The translations under genes were made by a program, and so were the position numbers. The notes under the pieces were generated by a model. That model was not told the origin of the DNA and did no database searches. It saw only the letters and a list, made by a program, of their open reading frames with translations. From Pseudomonadota bacterium (lineage in GTDB: Bacteria; Desulfobacterota; Binatia; UBA12015): a stretch of 55,449 bases of DNA. Every line of letters begins with the position of its first letter. Position 1 is the first letter of the stretch. The stretch is from the NCBI GenBank assembly GCA_005777805.1, contig SXLG01000086.1:1-55449 (forward strand), read 5' to 3'. Shown one piece after another: positions 18,656-28,190 of the stretch.

Positions 18656-21600
18656 TCAGTCGAGGCCCAGGTCCGCGGGTGCTGCGAGCAGGTCGCCCAG
18701 CGCGTCGTCGTGCGCATCGAGCAGGCAGGCGTTGAGATCCGGCCCTGTGGTCACCGTGTCGCACACGCCGCCAAAGCCCGCCCCGGCGAGCGTTGCCACT
18801 TCGCCGTCGGAGCACGCCGCGAGCACCTTGTCGGTGGCCTTGACCGCGAGTTGGCTGATCTTGTTGCTGGTCGTGGCGTCTGGGCAGTCGTCGGTGCGGC
18901 CGGCGTCGAGGTTGGTGATGCACTTGTCGAGCGCGGCCAGCGCGCCAGTGGCGTAGCCGCGTCCCCACGCCCGGCCGATCGTCCGCTGGCAGGTCGAGGC
19001 CGATGCGCGCTCGGTGCCACCATTGCCGTATTCCGTCAGGGCCAGCGACTCGACCGTGGCTTCGGCGTCGGCCTCGAGGCAGATCTCCAGCGCCCCGGCG
19101 GTGCGGACGTTCCAGCAGCCCGCCGGCCACTCGATGCGCAAGGCCTCGACGGTGACGTCGTCACAGAAAGTGTCGATCTGCCCGAAGGCAAGGGCGGCTG
19201 CCGCAATGACTGCCTGTGTCGTCGCATCCGGGCAGGTCGCACCGCTCGACAGCGAAGCGTCGAGGCAGGCCACCGTCGCGCCGAGCGCAGTCTTGAGGTA
19301 ACGGGTACGCACCTTGCGGACGGCCTTGCGGCATTTCTTCTGCTCGGCGGTGGGCAGGCCGACCGAGTACAGGCCACTCGTCGAGCCGACCACCAGGTCG
19401 TCCCAGAGCAGCGAGTAGACCTGGTCGAAGACCGGTGGCGTGACCAGCGTGATGGTCCAGATACCGGCGGCATTGCGCAGGCGGTAGACCGAGCTTCCGA
19501 TCGCGGCGTAGAGCTCCTCGTCGTAGGGCGAGGGGCTTGGATTGACCGCGAGAGCGCGATACTCACCCGTCGGCAAACCGGCGAGCGTTCCATCGAGCTG
19601 CGACCAACTCCAGGCGCCCGCGAGTTCGCCACGGAAGAGACCGGCCGAGCTTGCCGCATAGACCGGGCTGGTCGTGTAGCCATCCAGATCGTTGACCACT
19701 GCAGAATCCAGGGCCGTGCCGGTCGAGTGCTGCGACCAACTCGTCGAGCCGCACCCCGCGAGGCTGCCGGTCATCGTGTAGAGGCCCGCGTGCGCCGGAT
19801 CGGAGTCGTCCGATTTGCCGACCCCGGCCCAGAAACGGGTCGCGGTGATCTGCAGAGCGTTCACCGACATGCTGTCGCCGCCCGCCGACCAGCCCGGGTC
19901 GATCGCCCAGGTGGCACCGTTGTCGGTCGAGCAGGCGATACCGCCGCCGACGCGACCGCTGTCCCAGTCGCCGAAGGCGAGCCAGAGGTCGTCCATCGAG
20001 GACGGGTTCTCGACGATATCGTTGATCGCGGTGCGGTTGCCGTCCTGCCACCAGGTCGCGGCGAGATCGGTCTGGACCTCGAAGACCTGGCTCCAGTCCG
20101 AGGCCACGGTGCTGCCCGTGGTCGTCCGGTAGACGCGCCCGGCCTGGTTGCCGGCGAGCATCGTCTCCATCACCGTGCCGTCGCCGTCGTGATCCTGAAC
20201 GTGTACCGCTGCCAGCACCGAGCCGTCGTGCCCAGGAAAGATCGGGTAGTCGGTCCACGTGGGGGTCGGGCCGGCATGGGTCACGAAATCGGTGGTGATG
20301 CCGATGCCACTCTTGCCCGCGATCAGGAAGGTGTCCTTGGTGGCGGCGGTATCGGCCACCTGCGCCATGTCGTCGATCTCGATCGCCGCGACACCGTCGT
20401 TGTTGGCGATCGGGCCGTTAGCGGCCCAGGTGCCGGCGCTGTTCTGCCATTCGCCGAGGAACCAATCGTCGGCGACGTAGATCCTGTTGGCGTCGTTGGG
20501 GTCGATGGCGACGGTTGCGTCGTTGGCGTGCAGGTCGCCTGCGGTGCGGCTGTAGTTGGGGAGCTGGGTGAAGCTTGCGCCGCGATCGGTCGAGACCGCG
20601 CTCGCGGCGTATATGCGCTCATTGACGGCATCGAAGGCCATGTGTTGGAAGTAGTGCCGTGCCACCGTCACGGTGCTCCAGGCGGTGCCGCCGGTCTCGC
20701 CGCGGTAGACGCTCTGGCTCGGCGAGTCACCGGTGACGAAGAGCAGCGGGGCCTCGGCGATCACGGTCGAGGGATGGACGAAGACCCGTTCGATCGTTGG
20801 GCTGCCGCTCACGGGGACGGTCGTGGCCGCGTAGGAGCCGGCGAAGGCGGCAGTGTAGAGCAGGCGGGCGCCGGTCCTGCCGGCCGTGATGTAGAGGGTT
20901 GGATTGGTGGCGTCGTCGGAGTAGACCGCGATCGACTCGACCGCGTCGCCTGCCGACGGCGTGACCAGCAGCGACCACGTCGTGCCACCATCGGTCGAGC
21001 GGTAGACGTTGCCAGCGCGCGTGCCGACGTACATGCCCGAGGCCGCACCGGTCAGGCTGACGGCCTCCTCCAGCAGCGTGGAACCGCTCGAGAACGGGTT
21101 GCCGACGGTCGTCCAGCCGGCGATCGACCAGACGCCGCCGCCGGTCTCACTTGCATTGACGATGAGCCGGCCGTCGTTGAGGGTCGCGAAAAGGACACCG
21201 GCGCCGCTTCCGGTGGCGGGGGCGGTGACGTCGGCCTCGATCTCGTCGATCTCCCCGGGCCGGCCGTAGAAGATCGGCTCCCAGAAGGCACCGCCGTCTT
21301 CGAGGCGGAAGCCGGCGGCATCGCCCGAGACCGAGACCATGATGCGGGTGGCGCCGCCACCGCCGATCCACGCTGCCGAATCGACGGCCCGGCCACCGTA
21401 GATGCCGAGTGGCACCCTCACGAGTGCGGCCTCGGCAGTGGGGAGGCTCAGAACGAAGATCGTCGCGAAGGCCAGACCGAAGCGGCGCAGCAGGCGCGAG
21501 CGCGGCCGCAGCAGAGTACGCGGTCCGTGCGGCGTCGGGTCGCCCGTGACTTCCGAGGCCGCCATTGCGGCCGTCGAGGGCGGCGGGACGTGGGCCGCGC

Positions 21601-21757
21601 TTGCCCAGAAGACATCGCCCGCACCTGCGGGGGGGGCATCCTCCAGCGCGGTGCCGAGGCGGCGAGCGGGCAGGGGGAGGGTGATCGACCTCGTGCGGCT
21701 GCTCAAGATCGGCTGCTCGTCGGTCGCGTTCTTGGTTGTCTCGGGTGTGATGGTCAT
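18656..21757 (-). CDS. Secreted BNR/sortilin-like propeller protein with two six-cysteine modules
   Basis: This 1033-residue protein starts at ATG 21757 behind GGAGGATCCC. The signal-like segment (LAFATIFVLSLPTAEA) only comes at ~94-110, so a later start such as the Met at ~65 is possible. Residues ~115-800 form a beta-propeller with BNR/Asp-box repeats (STDGGTTWSLL, STDRGASFTQL, STDNGATWAID). Residues 805-1033 hold two copies of a helical module with cysteines spaced 22/11/23/16/12 and 23/12/24/17/12, each with CPDATT after the third cysteine. It is probably extracellular. The Cys module is common in some environmental genomes I associate with Binatota, from memory. Molecular role unknown. 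Confidence 0.75.
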   Translation of the reverse strand: MTITPETTKNATDEQPILSSRTRSITLPLPARRLGTALEDAPPAGAGDVFWASAAHVPPPSTAAMAASEVTGDPTPHGPRTLLRPRSRLLRRFGLAFATIFVLSLPTAEAALVRVPLGIYGGRAVDSAAWIGGGGATRIMVSVSGDAAGFRLEDGGAFWEPIFYGRPGEIDEIEADVTAPATGSGAGVLFATLNDGRLIVNASETGGGVWSIAGWTTVGNPFSSGSTLLEEAVSLTGAASGMYVGTRAGNVYRSTDGGTTWSLLVTPSAGDAVESIAVYSDDATNPTLYITAGRTGARLLYTAAFAGSYAATTVPVSGSPTIERVFVHPSTVIAEAPLLFVTGDSPSQSVYRGETGGTAWSTVTVARHYFQHMAFDAVNERIYAASAVSTDRGASFTQLPNYSRTAGDLHANDATVAIDPNDANRIYVADDWFLGEWQNSAGTWAANGPIANNDGVAAIEIDDMAQVADTAATKDTFLIAGKSGIGITTDFVTHAGPTPTWTDYPIFPGHDGSVLAAVHVQDHDGDGTVMETMLAGNQAGRVYRTTTGSTVASDWSQVFEVQTDLAATWWQDGNRTAINDIVENPSSMDDLWLAFGDWDSGRVGGGIACSTDNGATWAIDPGWSAGGDSMSVNALQITATRFWAGVGKSDDSDPAHAGLYTMTGSLAGCGSTSWSQHSTGTALDSAVVNDLDGYTTSPVYAASSAGLFRGELAGAWSWSQLDGTLAGLPTGEYRALAVNPSPSPYDEELYAAIGSSVYRLRNAAGIWTITLVTPPVFDQVYSLLWDDLVVGSTSGLYSVGLPTAEQKKCRKAVRKVRTRYLKTALGATVACLDASLSSGATCPDATTQAVIAAAALAFGQIDTFCDDVTVEALRIEWPAGCWNVRTAGALEICLEADAEATVESLALTEYGNGGTERASASTCQRTIGRAWGRGYATGALAALDKCITNLDAGRTDDCPDATTSNKISQLAVKATDKVLAACSDGEVATLAGAGFGGVCDTVTTGPDLNACLLDAHDDALGDLLAAPADLGLD

Positions 21758-22273
21758 GGGATCCTCCGCTCGCCGGCCAACTCGGTTGGATTCGAATCTC
21801 GATGCGGACCGCCGAGACCGGTGTCGGCGCGAGCGCTGCCGGGCATCCCAACGCAACTGCGAGGCCAGCGCATGACGGGCGTCCGGATCGATGAAAAACA
21901 AGGAAAATCAAATGATCTGCCGTGACAACAGGAGCTTTCCGAGGAATCAAGCGGAACTGCGGTAACGTTGTGATACCGAAGCGAGACGGGCCCGAGGGCT
22001 CCCGTCCCCGGCCCATCAACCGCTGCGGCAGGGCGATTCGAAGCGGGACAGGAGGGCGGCGATGACCCCGACTCGCTGCGGCGCGGCCGAATCGTCGGAT
22101 GCCCCACTCGGCTCGGGGGACGTGCTCTCGTGCGACGCGGCCGGCCAGCCGCCGTGCCTCGGGGCCGTCAGGTGCGACGCCCATGCTCACCCTGGCCGGG
22201 GGTCCACTGGTCGCGATGGGGGCGCACGGCGTAGGATGCGCTGGCTTCAATGGCAGGCCGAGGAGGGATCGCC
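21758..22273. other. 516-bp divergent spacer with an AT-rich patch and weak repeats
   Basis: No gene is supported here. Bases 21886-21985 are clearly richer in A and T than their surroundings and are the natural place for promoters of the flanking divergent genes, but no clear -35/-10 pair was found. CGAAGCGAGACGGG at 21977 and CGAAGCGGGACAGG at 22039 are degenerate repeats 62 bp apart. Confidence 0.4.
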
Positions 22274-23749
22274 GTGCGAGAGAGGCTCTTCATCGACGGG
22301 CGCTGGGAGTGGCCGGCGCTCGGCGGGACGCTCCCGGTATTCAACCCGGCGACCGAGGAGGTCATCCACCACGCGCCCGCGGGCACTGCCGCTGACGTCG
22401 ACCGCGCCGTGGCGGCAGCGCGGCGTGCCTTCGCGGGTGGATTTGGCGCGACGACGGGCGCCGAGCGTGCGGTCTGGCTCGAAGCCATCGCCGAGGGCAT
22501 CGCGGCACGGCGTGATGAGCTGGCCCGGCTCGAGGTGCTCGACAACGGCAAGCCCCTGCCCGAGGCCCTCTGGGACATCGACGATGCCGCCGGATGCTTT
22601 TCGCTTTACGCGGAGATGGCGCGCGATCTCGACCACCGCCAGGGCGAGGCGGTTGCGGTGCCCGACGCGCGCTTCACCTGCCGTGTCCGCCGCGTGCCGG
22701 TCGGTGTCGCCGGGCAGATCATCCCCTGGAACTACCCCCTCCTCATGGCCGCGTGGAAGGTGGCGCCGGCACTGGCGGCGGGCGCCACCATGGTGCTCAA
22801 GCCCTCGGAGCTGACTCCGCTCACGGCGCTGGAGCTGGCGGCCATCGCCGCAGAGATTGGATTGCCGCCCGGTGTACTCAACGTCGTCACCGGGACGGGT
22901 CCCGAGGCCGGTGCCCCGCTCGCGGCGCACCCCGGCGTTGAAAAGCTCGCCTTTACCGGCTCGGTGCCGACCGGAGCGGCCGTGATGCGTGCCGGTGCGC
23001 AGGCGATCAAGAACGTCTCGCTCGAACTTGGCGGCAAGTCGCCCTTCGTCGTCTTTGCGGATTCAGATCTCGACGCGGCGGTCGAATGGGTGATGTTCGG
23101 GATCTTCTGGAATCAGGGCCAGGTGTGCAGCGCGACCTCGCGGCTCCTGGTCGAGGCGCCCCTTGCCGGACGTCTGCTGGAACGGCTCGTCTGTGAAGCG
23201 CGCAAGATCCGCATCGGCGACGGGCTGGCCCAGGGCACGCTCCTCGGTCCACTGGTCTCGCGCGCCCAGCACGAAAAGGTCGCGGGCTTCGTCGCCCGGG
23301 CGCGAGCCGCCGGGATCCGGCTGGTCACGGGCGGGGGCCGCCCGCGCGACCGCGAGCGGGGGTTCTTCTTCGAGCCGACGATTTTCCACGACGTACCGCA
23401 GGACGCCGAGCTGTGGCGCGAGGAAGTCTTCGGTCCGGTGCTCGCGGTGCGGACCTTCCGTGACGAAGCCGAGGCGGTGGCGCTCGCCAACGACACGCGC
23501 TTTGGCCTGGCCGCGGCGGTGATGTCGGCGGACGTGGCGCGTGCCCGCCGCGTCGCGGCACGGCTGCGCGCCGGCATCGTGTGGATCAACTGCTCGCAGC
23601 CCACCTTCAGCGAGGCGCCGTGGGGCGGCATGAAGCAGAGCGGAATCGGCCGCGAGCTCGGTGAGTGGGGACTCGAGAACTACCTCGAGGTGCAGCAGAT
23701 CACCGAGTACACGAGCCCCGCACCCTGGGGCTGGTACCTGAGAAAATAA
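22274..23749 (+). CDS. Betaine-aldehyde / aminoaldehyde dehydrogenase-like NAD-dependent dehydrogenase
   Basis: This 491-residue ALDH-superfamily enzyme oxidises an aldehyde to an acid. Seen: PWNYPLLMAAWKVAPAL, FTGSVPTGAAVM (Rossmann turn), LELGGKSPFVVF (general-base Glu), FWNQGQVCSATSRL (catalytic Cys in the QVCSA context) and the C-terminal WGGMKQSGIGRELGEWG ... PWGWY. The last stretch is close to plant-type ALDH10 aminoaldehyde/betaine aldehyde dehydrogenases, which favours an omega-aminoaldehyde substrate. GTG 22274 follows AGGAGGG with 6-base spacing. It converges on the aminotransferase gene, whose product could use the resulting omega-amino acid. Confidence 0.88.
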   Translation: MRERLFIDGRWEWPALGGTLPVFNPATEEVIHHAPAGTAADVDRAVAAARRAFAGGFGATTGAERAVWLEAIAEGIAARRDELARLEVLDNGKPLPEALWDIDDAAGCFSLYAEMARDLDHRQGEAVAVPDARFTCRVRRVPVGVAGQIIPWNYPLLMAAWKVAPALAAGATMVLKPSELTPLTALELAAIAAEIGLPPGVLNVVTGTGPEAGAPLAAHPGVEKLAFTGSVPTGAAVMRAGAQAIKNVSLELGGKSPFVVFADSDLDAAVEWVMFGIFWNQGQVCSATSRLLVEAPLAGRLLERLVCEARKIRIGDGLAQGTLLGPLVSRAQHEKVAGFVARARAAGIRLVTGGGRPRDRERGFFFEPTIFHDVPQDAELWREEVFGPVLAVRTFRDEAEAVALANDTRFGLAAAVMSADVARARRVAARLRAGIVWINCSQPTFSEAPWGGMKQSGIGRELGEWGLENYLEVQQITEYTSPAPWGWYLRK

Positions 23750-23808
23750 GAGCCGCCTTCGCTGCGGGCACCCACCCCGGGCCGCCGTCGAGCGTCCCGG
23801 CATCAAAG

Positions 23809-23830
23809 AAAAGGATAGCCTTTACAACGC
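23809..23830 (-). terminator. Weak terminator-like hairpin between convergent genes
   Basis: AAAGG-ATAG-CCTTT forms a 5-bp stem with a 4-base loop. On the minus strand it is followed by a T-rich tail (TTCTTTG). It lies 10-30 bases beyond the aminotransferase stop and also behind the ALDH gene. The stem is short for a GC-rich genome, so the call is tentative. Confidence 0.3.
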
Positions 23831-23839
23831 CGCGCGGGA

Positions 23840-25159
23840 TCAGCCCTCAAACACCTCGTCCACCACGCCAAGCGCGCGGTCGATGATGGCGAAGCCGTGG
23901 CGCAGCTCGGCCTCGTCGATCGAGAGCGGTGGGTTGGTCATGAAGTTGTTCCAGCGCCCCAGCGTGTAGAGCCCGGCGTCGAGCAGGGCCTGGTGAAAGC
24001 GCGCCATCGCCGGATGGCTGCCGTTGAACGGCGCCAGTGGGGTGCCGCGCGAATCGCGGCGCAGCTCGACCATGCCGAAGAGGCCGATGTTGCGGTGCGC
24101 CAGGACCGAGGGGTGGCGCGCGGCCAGGTTCTCCATTTCCGACTGCATCACCGGCCCGAGGCGTGCGGCGTTCTCGATCAGCCCCTCGTCGAGCAGCACA
24201 TCGAGTACGGCATCGGCGACCGCGAGGCAGAACGGATGCGCGTTGTAGGTGAGGCCGCCCCAGAAGACGTTGTCGCGGAAATGGTCGCCGATCCGCCTCG
24301 AGACCCCGACAGCGCCGAGCGGCACGTAGGACGAGGTGAGGCCCTTGGCCATCGTCACGATGTCGGGAACGATGTCGCCGTGCTCGAAGCCGAAGAGCTT
24401 TCCCGTTCGGCCGAAGCCCGACATCACCTCGTCGCAGATCAGCAGGATGCCGTGGCGCGAGAGCAGCTCCTTCAAGCCGTGCAGGTAGCCGGGCGGGGGC
24501 ACGAGGATTCCGTTGGTGCCGACCACGCTCTCGATGATCATCGCGGCGATCGTGTGCGGGCCCTCGTAGTCGATCACCTCCTCGAGGTAGGTCAGGTTGT
24601 TGCGCGTGATCTCGGCGGGATCGGTGCCGAACGAATATTTGTATGGCCAGGGGTCCATCACCCGGATCACGCCGGGCATACCGGGCTCGTTGGCCCAGCG
24701 GCGCGGGTCGCCCGAGAGCTGCATCGCCGCGTTGGTGCCGCCGTGGTAGCTGCGGTAGCGCGACAGGATCTTCGGGCGTCCGGTGAAGAGTCGCGCCGCG
24801 CGGATCGCGTTTTCGTTGGCCTCGGCACCGCCGAGCGTGAAGAAGAAGACGTCGAGGTCGCCGGGGCAGATCCGGGCCAGCCGCTCGGCCAGCCGTGCGC
24901 GCATCTCGGTCGCGGTACCGGGGTGGACGAAGAGCAGGCCGTCGCAGGCGCGTTTCATCGCCTCGACCACACGCGGATGCGAGTGGCCGATGTTGACGCA
25001 CATCAGTTGGCTGGCGAAGTCCAGAATACGCCGGCCGTCGGCCGTGTACATGTAGAGACCTTCGGCGCGCACGATCGGCAGCGGATGGACCGCAGCCGTG
25101 GCCGACCACGGGTAGAGCGTGTGTTCGAGGCAGAGGCGGACGATTTCTTCGCCGTTCAT
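23840..25159 (-). CDS. Class III PLP-dependent aminotransferase (omega-amino acid type)
   Basis: This 439-residue fold-type I aminotransferase shows FFFTLGGAEANENAIRAA (PLP phosphate binding), YRSYHGGTNAAM, LLICDEVMSGFGRTG (Asp that contacts the pyridine N) and TMAKGLTSSYVPLGAV with the Schiff-base Lys. The opening LEHTLYPWSATAAVHPLP resembles taurine- and beta-alanine-pyruvate aminotransferases. Substrate cannot be fixed from sequence. It is followed after about 30 bases, counting from the mmsA stop at 25191, by this gene on the same strand, so mmsA and the aminotransferase form a likely two-gene operon: transamination would yield a semialdehyde for the MmsA-type enzyme. Confidence 0.88.
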   Translation of the reverse strand: MNGEEIVRLCLEHTLYPWSATAAVHPLPIVRAEGLYMYTADGRRILDFASQLMCVNIGHSHPRVVEAMKRACDGLLFVHPGTATEMRARLAERLARICPGDLDVFFFTLGGAEANENAIRAARLFTGRPKILSRYRSYHGGTNAAMQLSGDPRRWANEPGMPGVIRVMDPWPYKYSFGTDPAEITRNNLTYLEEVIDYEGPHTIAAMIIESVVGTNGILVPPPGYLHGLKELLSRHGILLICDEVMSGFGRTGKLFGFEHGDIVPDIVTMAKGLTSSYVPLGAVGVSRRIGDHFRDNVFWGGLTYNAHPFCLAVADAVLDVLLDEGLIENAARLGPVMQSEMENLAARHPSVLAHRNIGLFGMVELRRDSRGTPLAPFNGSHPAMARFHQALLDAGLYTLGRWNNFMTNPPLSIDEAELRHGFAIIDRALGVVDEVFEG

Positions 25160-25190
25160 GGCTCTCTCTCCGGGCGCTGGCGCCTCGACT

Positions 25191-26690
25191 TCAACTCATC
25201 CAGGTGGCGTCGCGTTGCAGTGCCCACTTTCGCGTGACCTTGCGCGGGCGCGTCCAGAAGCGGAAGCCGTCCCAGCCGGTCAAGTCGCCGGTTCCGAAAC
25301 ACGACTCGTTCCAGCCGCCGAAACCGAAAGGCTCGCGCGGTACGGGCACCCCGACGTTGACGCCGCACATGCCGGCGGAGGCCGCCGTGACGACCCGCTG
25401 GGCCACGTCGCCCGACGTCGTGTAGACGGCGGCGGCGTTGCCGTATCGATTCCGGTTCTCGACGCCGATGGCTGCCTCCAGGTTGGGCACCCGCACGATC
25501 GAGAGCACCGGGCCGAAGAGTTCCTCGCAGCCAGCCGGGCTCGACGGATCGACCCGATCGAGGATCGTGGGGCCGACCCAGTAGCCCCCCGCCGTCGGCC
25601 CGGCTACGCGGCCGTCGACCACGACTCGCGCGCCAGCGCGCTCGGCATCGCCGATCGCGCGAGACAGCCGCTCCGTGGCGGAAGCGCTCTGCACCGGGCC
25701 CATGTCGGTGCCGAGCCGCATCGCCGCGGCTCGCTCCGCGATGCGCTTGATCAGGTGATCGACATCCCCCACCGCCACCAGCACCGACGCCGCCATGCAG
25801 CGTTGACCAGCGCAGCCGGTGAAGGAGGCGACGATGTTTTCGATGGTGACCTCGGGATCGGCATCGGGCACGAGCAGCAAATGGTTCTTGGCGCCGCCGA
25901 GACAGAGTGCACGCTTGCCCGAGCCGGCGGCGCGTGCGTACACCGCGCGCGCTACCGCGGTCGAGCCGACAAAGCCGAGTGCGCTGATCTCCGGCGCGTC
26001 GCACAACGCTTCCACGACCTCGCGCCCGCCCTGGACGAGAGAGAACACGCCGGGCGGCAGCCCGGCCTCGGCCAGGATCGCGGCAAGCCGCATCGTGGTG
26101 AGCGGCACGCGCTCGGAAGGCTTCAGGATGAACGTGTTGCCGCCCGCCAGAGCCTGCGGCAGCATCCACATCGGGACCATGAGCGGGAAATTGAAGGGTA
26201 CGACACCCGCCACCACGCCGAGCGGTTCGTAGACCACCTCGCAGGTGACGCCACGGCTCACCTCGAGGCTCTGGCCCGCTGCCAGATGGGGCAGCGAACA
26301 GCCGTATTCGAGGCACTCGATCGCTTTCTCGACCTCGGCGACCGCCTCGGGGTGGAGCTTGCCGTTCTCGTGCGAGATCAGCCATGCCAGCTCGTCCATG
26401 TGCCGCAGCAGGAGTTCGCGCGTCCGGTAGAGCACCTGCGCGCGATCGCGCAGAGGGGTCATGCGCCACCCCCGGGCGGCCTCGCGTGCGGACTCGATTG
26501 CACGCGCGACATCGGCCGCCCCCGAGAGGGCCACCTGTGCCATCGCTCGCCCCCAGCGCGGGTTGGGCACATCCAGGATCGGCGCTGCGGGTGCCACCGG
26601 GTCGCACCAGCGACCACCGATCCAGTTGCGTGCTCGCGCGTGGTCGCTGAAGTCGTAGGAACGAGCGGTGAAGGGAGCGAGCGTTGTCAT
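25191..26690 (-). CDS. mmsA: CoA-acylating (methyl)malonate-semialdehyde dehydrogenase
   Basis: This 499-residue ALDH of the MmsA branch oxidises methylmalonate or malonate semialdehyde and releases CO2 to give propionyl- or acetyl-CoA. Characteristic stretches: VVPFNFPLMVPMWMLPQAL, ILKPSERVPLTTMRLA, LGFVGSTAVARAVYARA, LGGAKNHLLLVPDA (Asn-His in place of the usual Glu-Leu-Gly-Gly-Lys context) and FTGCAGQRCMA with the catalytic Cys. The ATG at 26690 lies just before the conserved region; no strong ribosome site was found. First gene of the minus-strand pair with the aminotransferase. It fits degradation of beta-alanine or a similar omega-amino acid. Confidence 0.88.
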   Translation of the reverse strand: MTTLAPFTARSYDFSDHARARNWIGGRWCDPVAPAAPILDVPNPRWGRAMAQVALSGAADVARAIESAREAARGWRMTPLRDRAQVLYRTRELLLRHMDELAWLISHENGKLHPEAVAEVEKAIECLEYGCSLPHLAAGQSLEVSRGVTCEVVYEPLGVVAGVVPFNFPLMVPMWMLPQALAGGNTFILKPSERVPLTTMRLAAILAEAGLPPGVFSLVQGGREVVEALCDAPEISALGFVGSTAVARAVYARAAGSGKRALCLGGAKNHLLLVPDADPEVTIENIVASFTGCAGQRCMAASVLVAVGDVDHLIKRIAERAAAMRLGTDMGPVQSASATERLSRAIGDAERAGARVVVDGRVAGPTAGGYWVGPTILDRVDPSSPAGCEELFGPVLSIVRVPNLEAAIGVENRNRYGNAAAVYTTSGDVAQRVVTAASAGMCGVNVGVPVPREPFGFGGWNESCFGTGDLTGWDGFRFWTRPRKVTRKWALQRDATWMS

Positions 26691-26841
26691 TGTGGCTGCG
26701 GAGGGCACGGATTCGGCACCGGCGCCGGCGCCGTGTTCGCTCCGAACTGCTGGTAACCCGGCGGCGACCCGCGGAGCAACTCGGCTGCCGGTCGGAGTCA
26801 CGACCCCATTTCTCGTGCCTCGCCCGCCCTGATAACGGGTT

Positions 26842-26863
26842 TGCGGCCGCCTAGGCGGCCGCA
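26842..26863. promoter_or_regulatory. 22-bp perfect palindrome in the mmsA / hydrolase divergent spacer
   Basis: A perfect 22-base palindrome centred on GCCGCCTAGGCGGC sits between the mmsA start (26690, minus) and the hydrolase start (26904, plus). Its placement in a divergent promoter region suggests a binding site for a dimeric regulator controlling one or both genes. It could also fold as an RNA hairpin in the hydrolase leader. No matching known operator comes to mind. Confidence 0.45.
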
Positions 26864-26903
26864 GCAAGCGCGGCATGGCTCCGGCACCATGGGGGAGGGA
26901 AGG

Positions 26904-28079
26904 ATGCTCGAGTTGCCACGACCGTTCGGGATGAGCTTCTGGCCGCTGCCGGAGGATCGGCCGGCACACGAGCCACGCCGCGAGGAAATCCGCTTGGTCA
27001 CACCCGACGGGGCGCTGGTGCGCGGCATTCTCTGGACCCCGCCCGCCGGCGAGAAGTGGCGCGTGGCGGTGGTGCTGGCGCATCCGCGCGGCGATTTCTC
27101 TGTGCACTACGCCTGTCCGCTGCTCGCCGCAGCGGGTTACGCCGTGCTGGGCTTCACCACGCGCTATCTCAACAACGACACCGACTGCCGCCACGAACGC
27201 TGCGTGGTCGACGTGCAGACGGCGGTGGCCGAGATGCGCCGGCGCGGTGCCGAGGCGGTCGTGCTGCTGGGTAATAGCGGCGGCGGTTCGCTGATGGCGC
27301 TGGCCCAGGCCGAGACCTCCTGTGGCGATGCCTGGGTTGGTGTGGCGGCGCATCCCGGCGAGGGTGTCTTCATGGAACAGGTGATTGACCCGTCGGTGAC
27401 CGACGAGAACGATCCCTTCTCGGTCGATCCCGAGTTCGACATGTACGACCCGCGCAACGGCTGGCGGCCCTGGCCCGAGCCGTCGCGCTATGACCGCGGC
27501 TGGCTCGCGCGCTACCGCCAGGCGCAGCGCCACCGCGTGGCACGCATCGACGCGATCGCCCACGCCGAGGTCGAGGCCGGCCGGAGAGCGTTCAAGGAGC
27601 TGGCGCAGCTCGAAATCGGCGGTGATGACTGGCGTCGGGTGCGGCGGCGCGCCCTGCACGTGCGCTACCTGACGATCTACCGAACGCTGGCCGACCCGGC
27701 CTATCTTGATCCAACCATTGACCCCGACGATCGCCCGCTCGGCTCGCTCTTCGCTTTCCCCGACCCGATGGACGCCAACTGGACCGGATTCGGCCTCGGA
27801 CGGGTGATGACTTCACGCGGCTGGCTCTCGACGTGGTCGAGCCTGTCGTCGAAGGCGAAGCTCGAGGAGACCGTGCCGCGCCTCTCGTGCCCGCTGCTGA
27901 TCCTGCACCCCACGGCCGACACCGAGATCCGCCTCAGGCAGGCCCGCGCGATTCGCGACGCGGCGACCAGCGCCGCGGTGACCTATCACGAGCTCGCGCG
28001 TGCGCCGCACTACCTCGAAGGCCACCGCCGACCGGCGATGGAGCTCGTCGCAGACTGGATTCGCGCGCGGCTCGGCTGA
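26904..28079 (+). CDS. Alpha/beta-fold hydrolase, function unknown
   Basis: This 391-residue protein shows [19 protein letters not shown] (oxyanion region), [16 protein letters not shown] (nucleophile elbow, GNSGG), [14 protein letters not shown] (Asp region) and [13 protein letters not shown] (His region), the usual order of the alpha/beta hydrolase triad. A long insert between the elbow and the Asp (residues ~165-300) carries many Trp, Arg and Tyr and may form a lid. ATG 26904 has GGAGGG close upstream. Divergent from mmsA, with the palindrome between them, so it may be co-regulated with the amino-acid degradation genes. Substrate unknown; esterase or thioesterase are possibilities. Confidence 0.7.
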   Translation: MLELPRPFGMSFWPLPEDRPAHEPRREEIRLVTPDGALVRGILWTPPAGEKWRVAVVLAHPRGDFSVHYACPLLAAAGYAVLGFTTRYLNNDTDCRHERCVVDVQTAVAEMRRRGAEAVVLLGNSGGGSLMALAQAETSCGDAWVGVAAHPGEGVFMEQVIDPSVTDENDPFSVDPEFDMYDPRNGWRPWPEPSRYDRGWLARYRQAQRHRVARIDAIAHAEVEAGRRAFKELAQLEIGGDDWRRVRRRALHVRYLTIYRTLADPAYLDPTIDPDDRPLGSLFAFPDPMDANWTGFGLGRVMTSRGWLSTWSSLSSKAKLEETVPRLSCPLLILHPTADTEIRLRQARAIRDAATSAAVTYHELARAPHYLEGHRRPAMELVADWIRARLG

Positions 28080-28190
28080 GCGATTGATCGCCGCGGCGGT
28101 TTGGCGGTTGTCCGGAGCCGCCGCACCCGGTCGGCTCCAGGCAATCCCGGGGGCGGGCCAGCGACCACTGTCGCCGGACTCAGGTCGGTG

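Noticed and set aside
21777..21810. A GGATTCGAATC stretch resembling a tRNA T-arm
   Set aside because: No acceptor stem, anticodon arm or CCA end can be folded around it.
18401..21925. A 1174-codon plus-strand open frame opposite the propeller gene
   Set aside because: It is the antisense of a clear BNR propeller gene with signal peptide and ribosome site. Its translation is Arg/Gly/Ala-rich without domains, as expected from GC-rich DNA with few stops.
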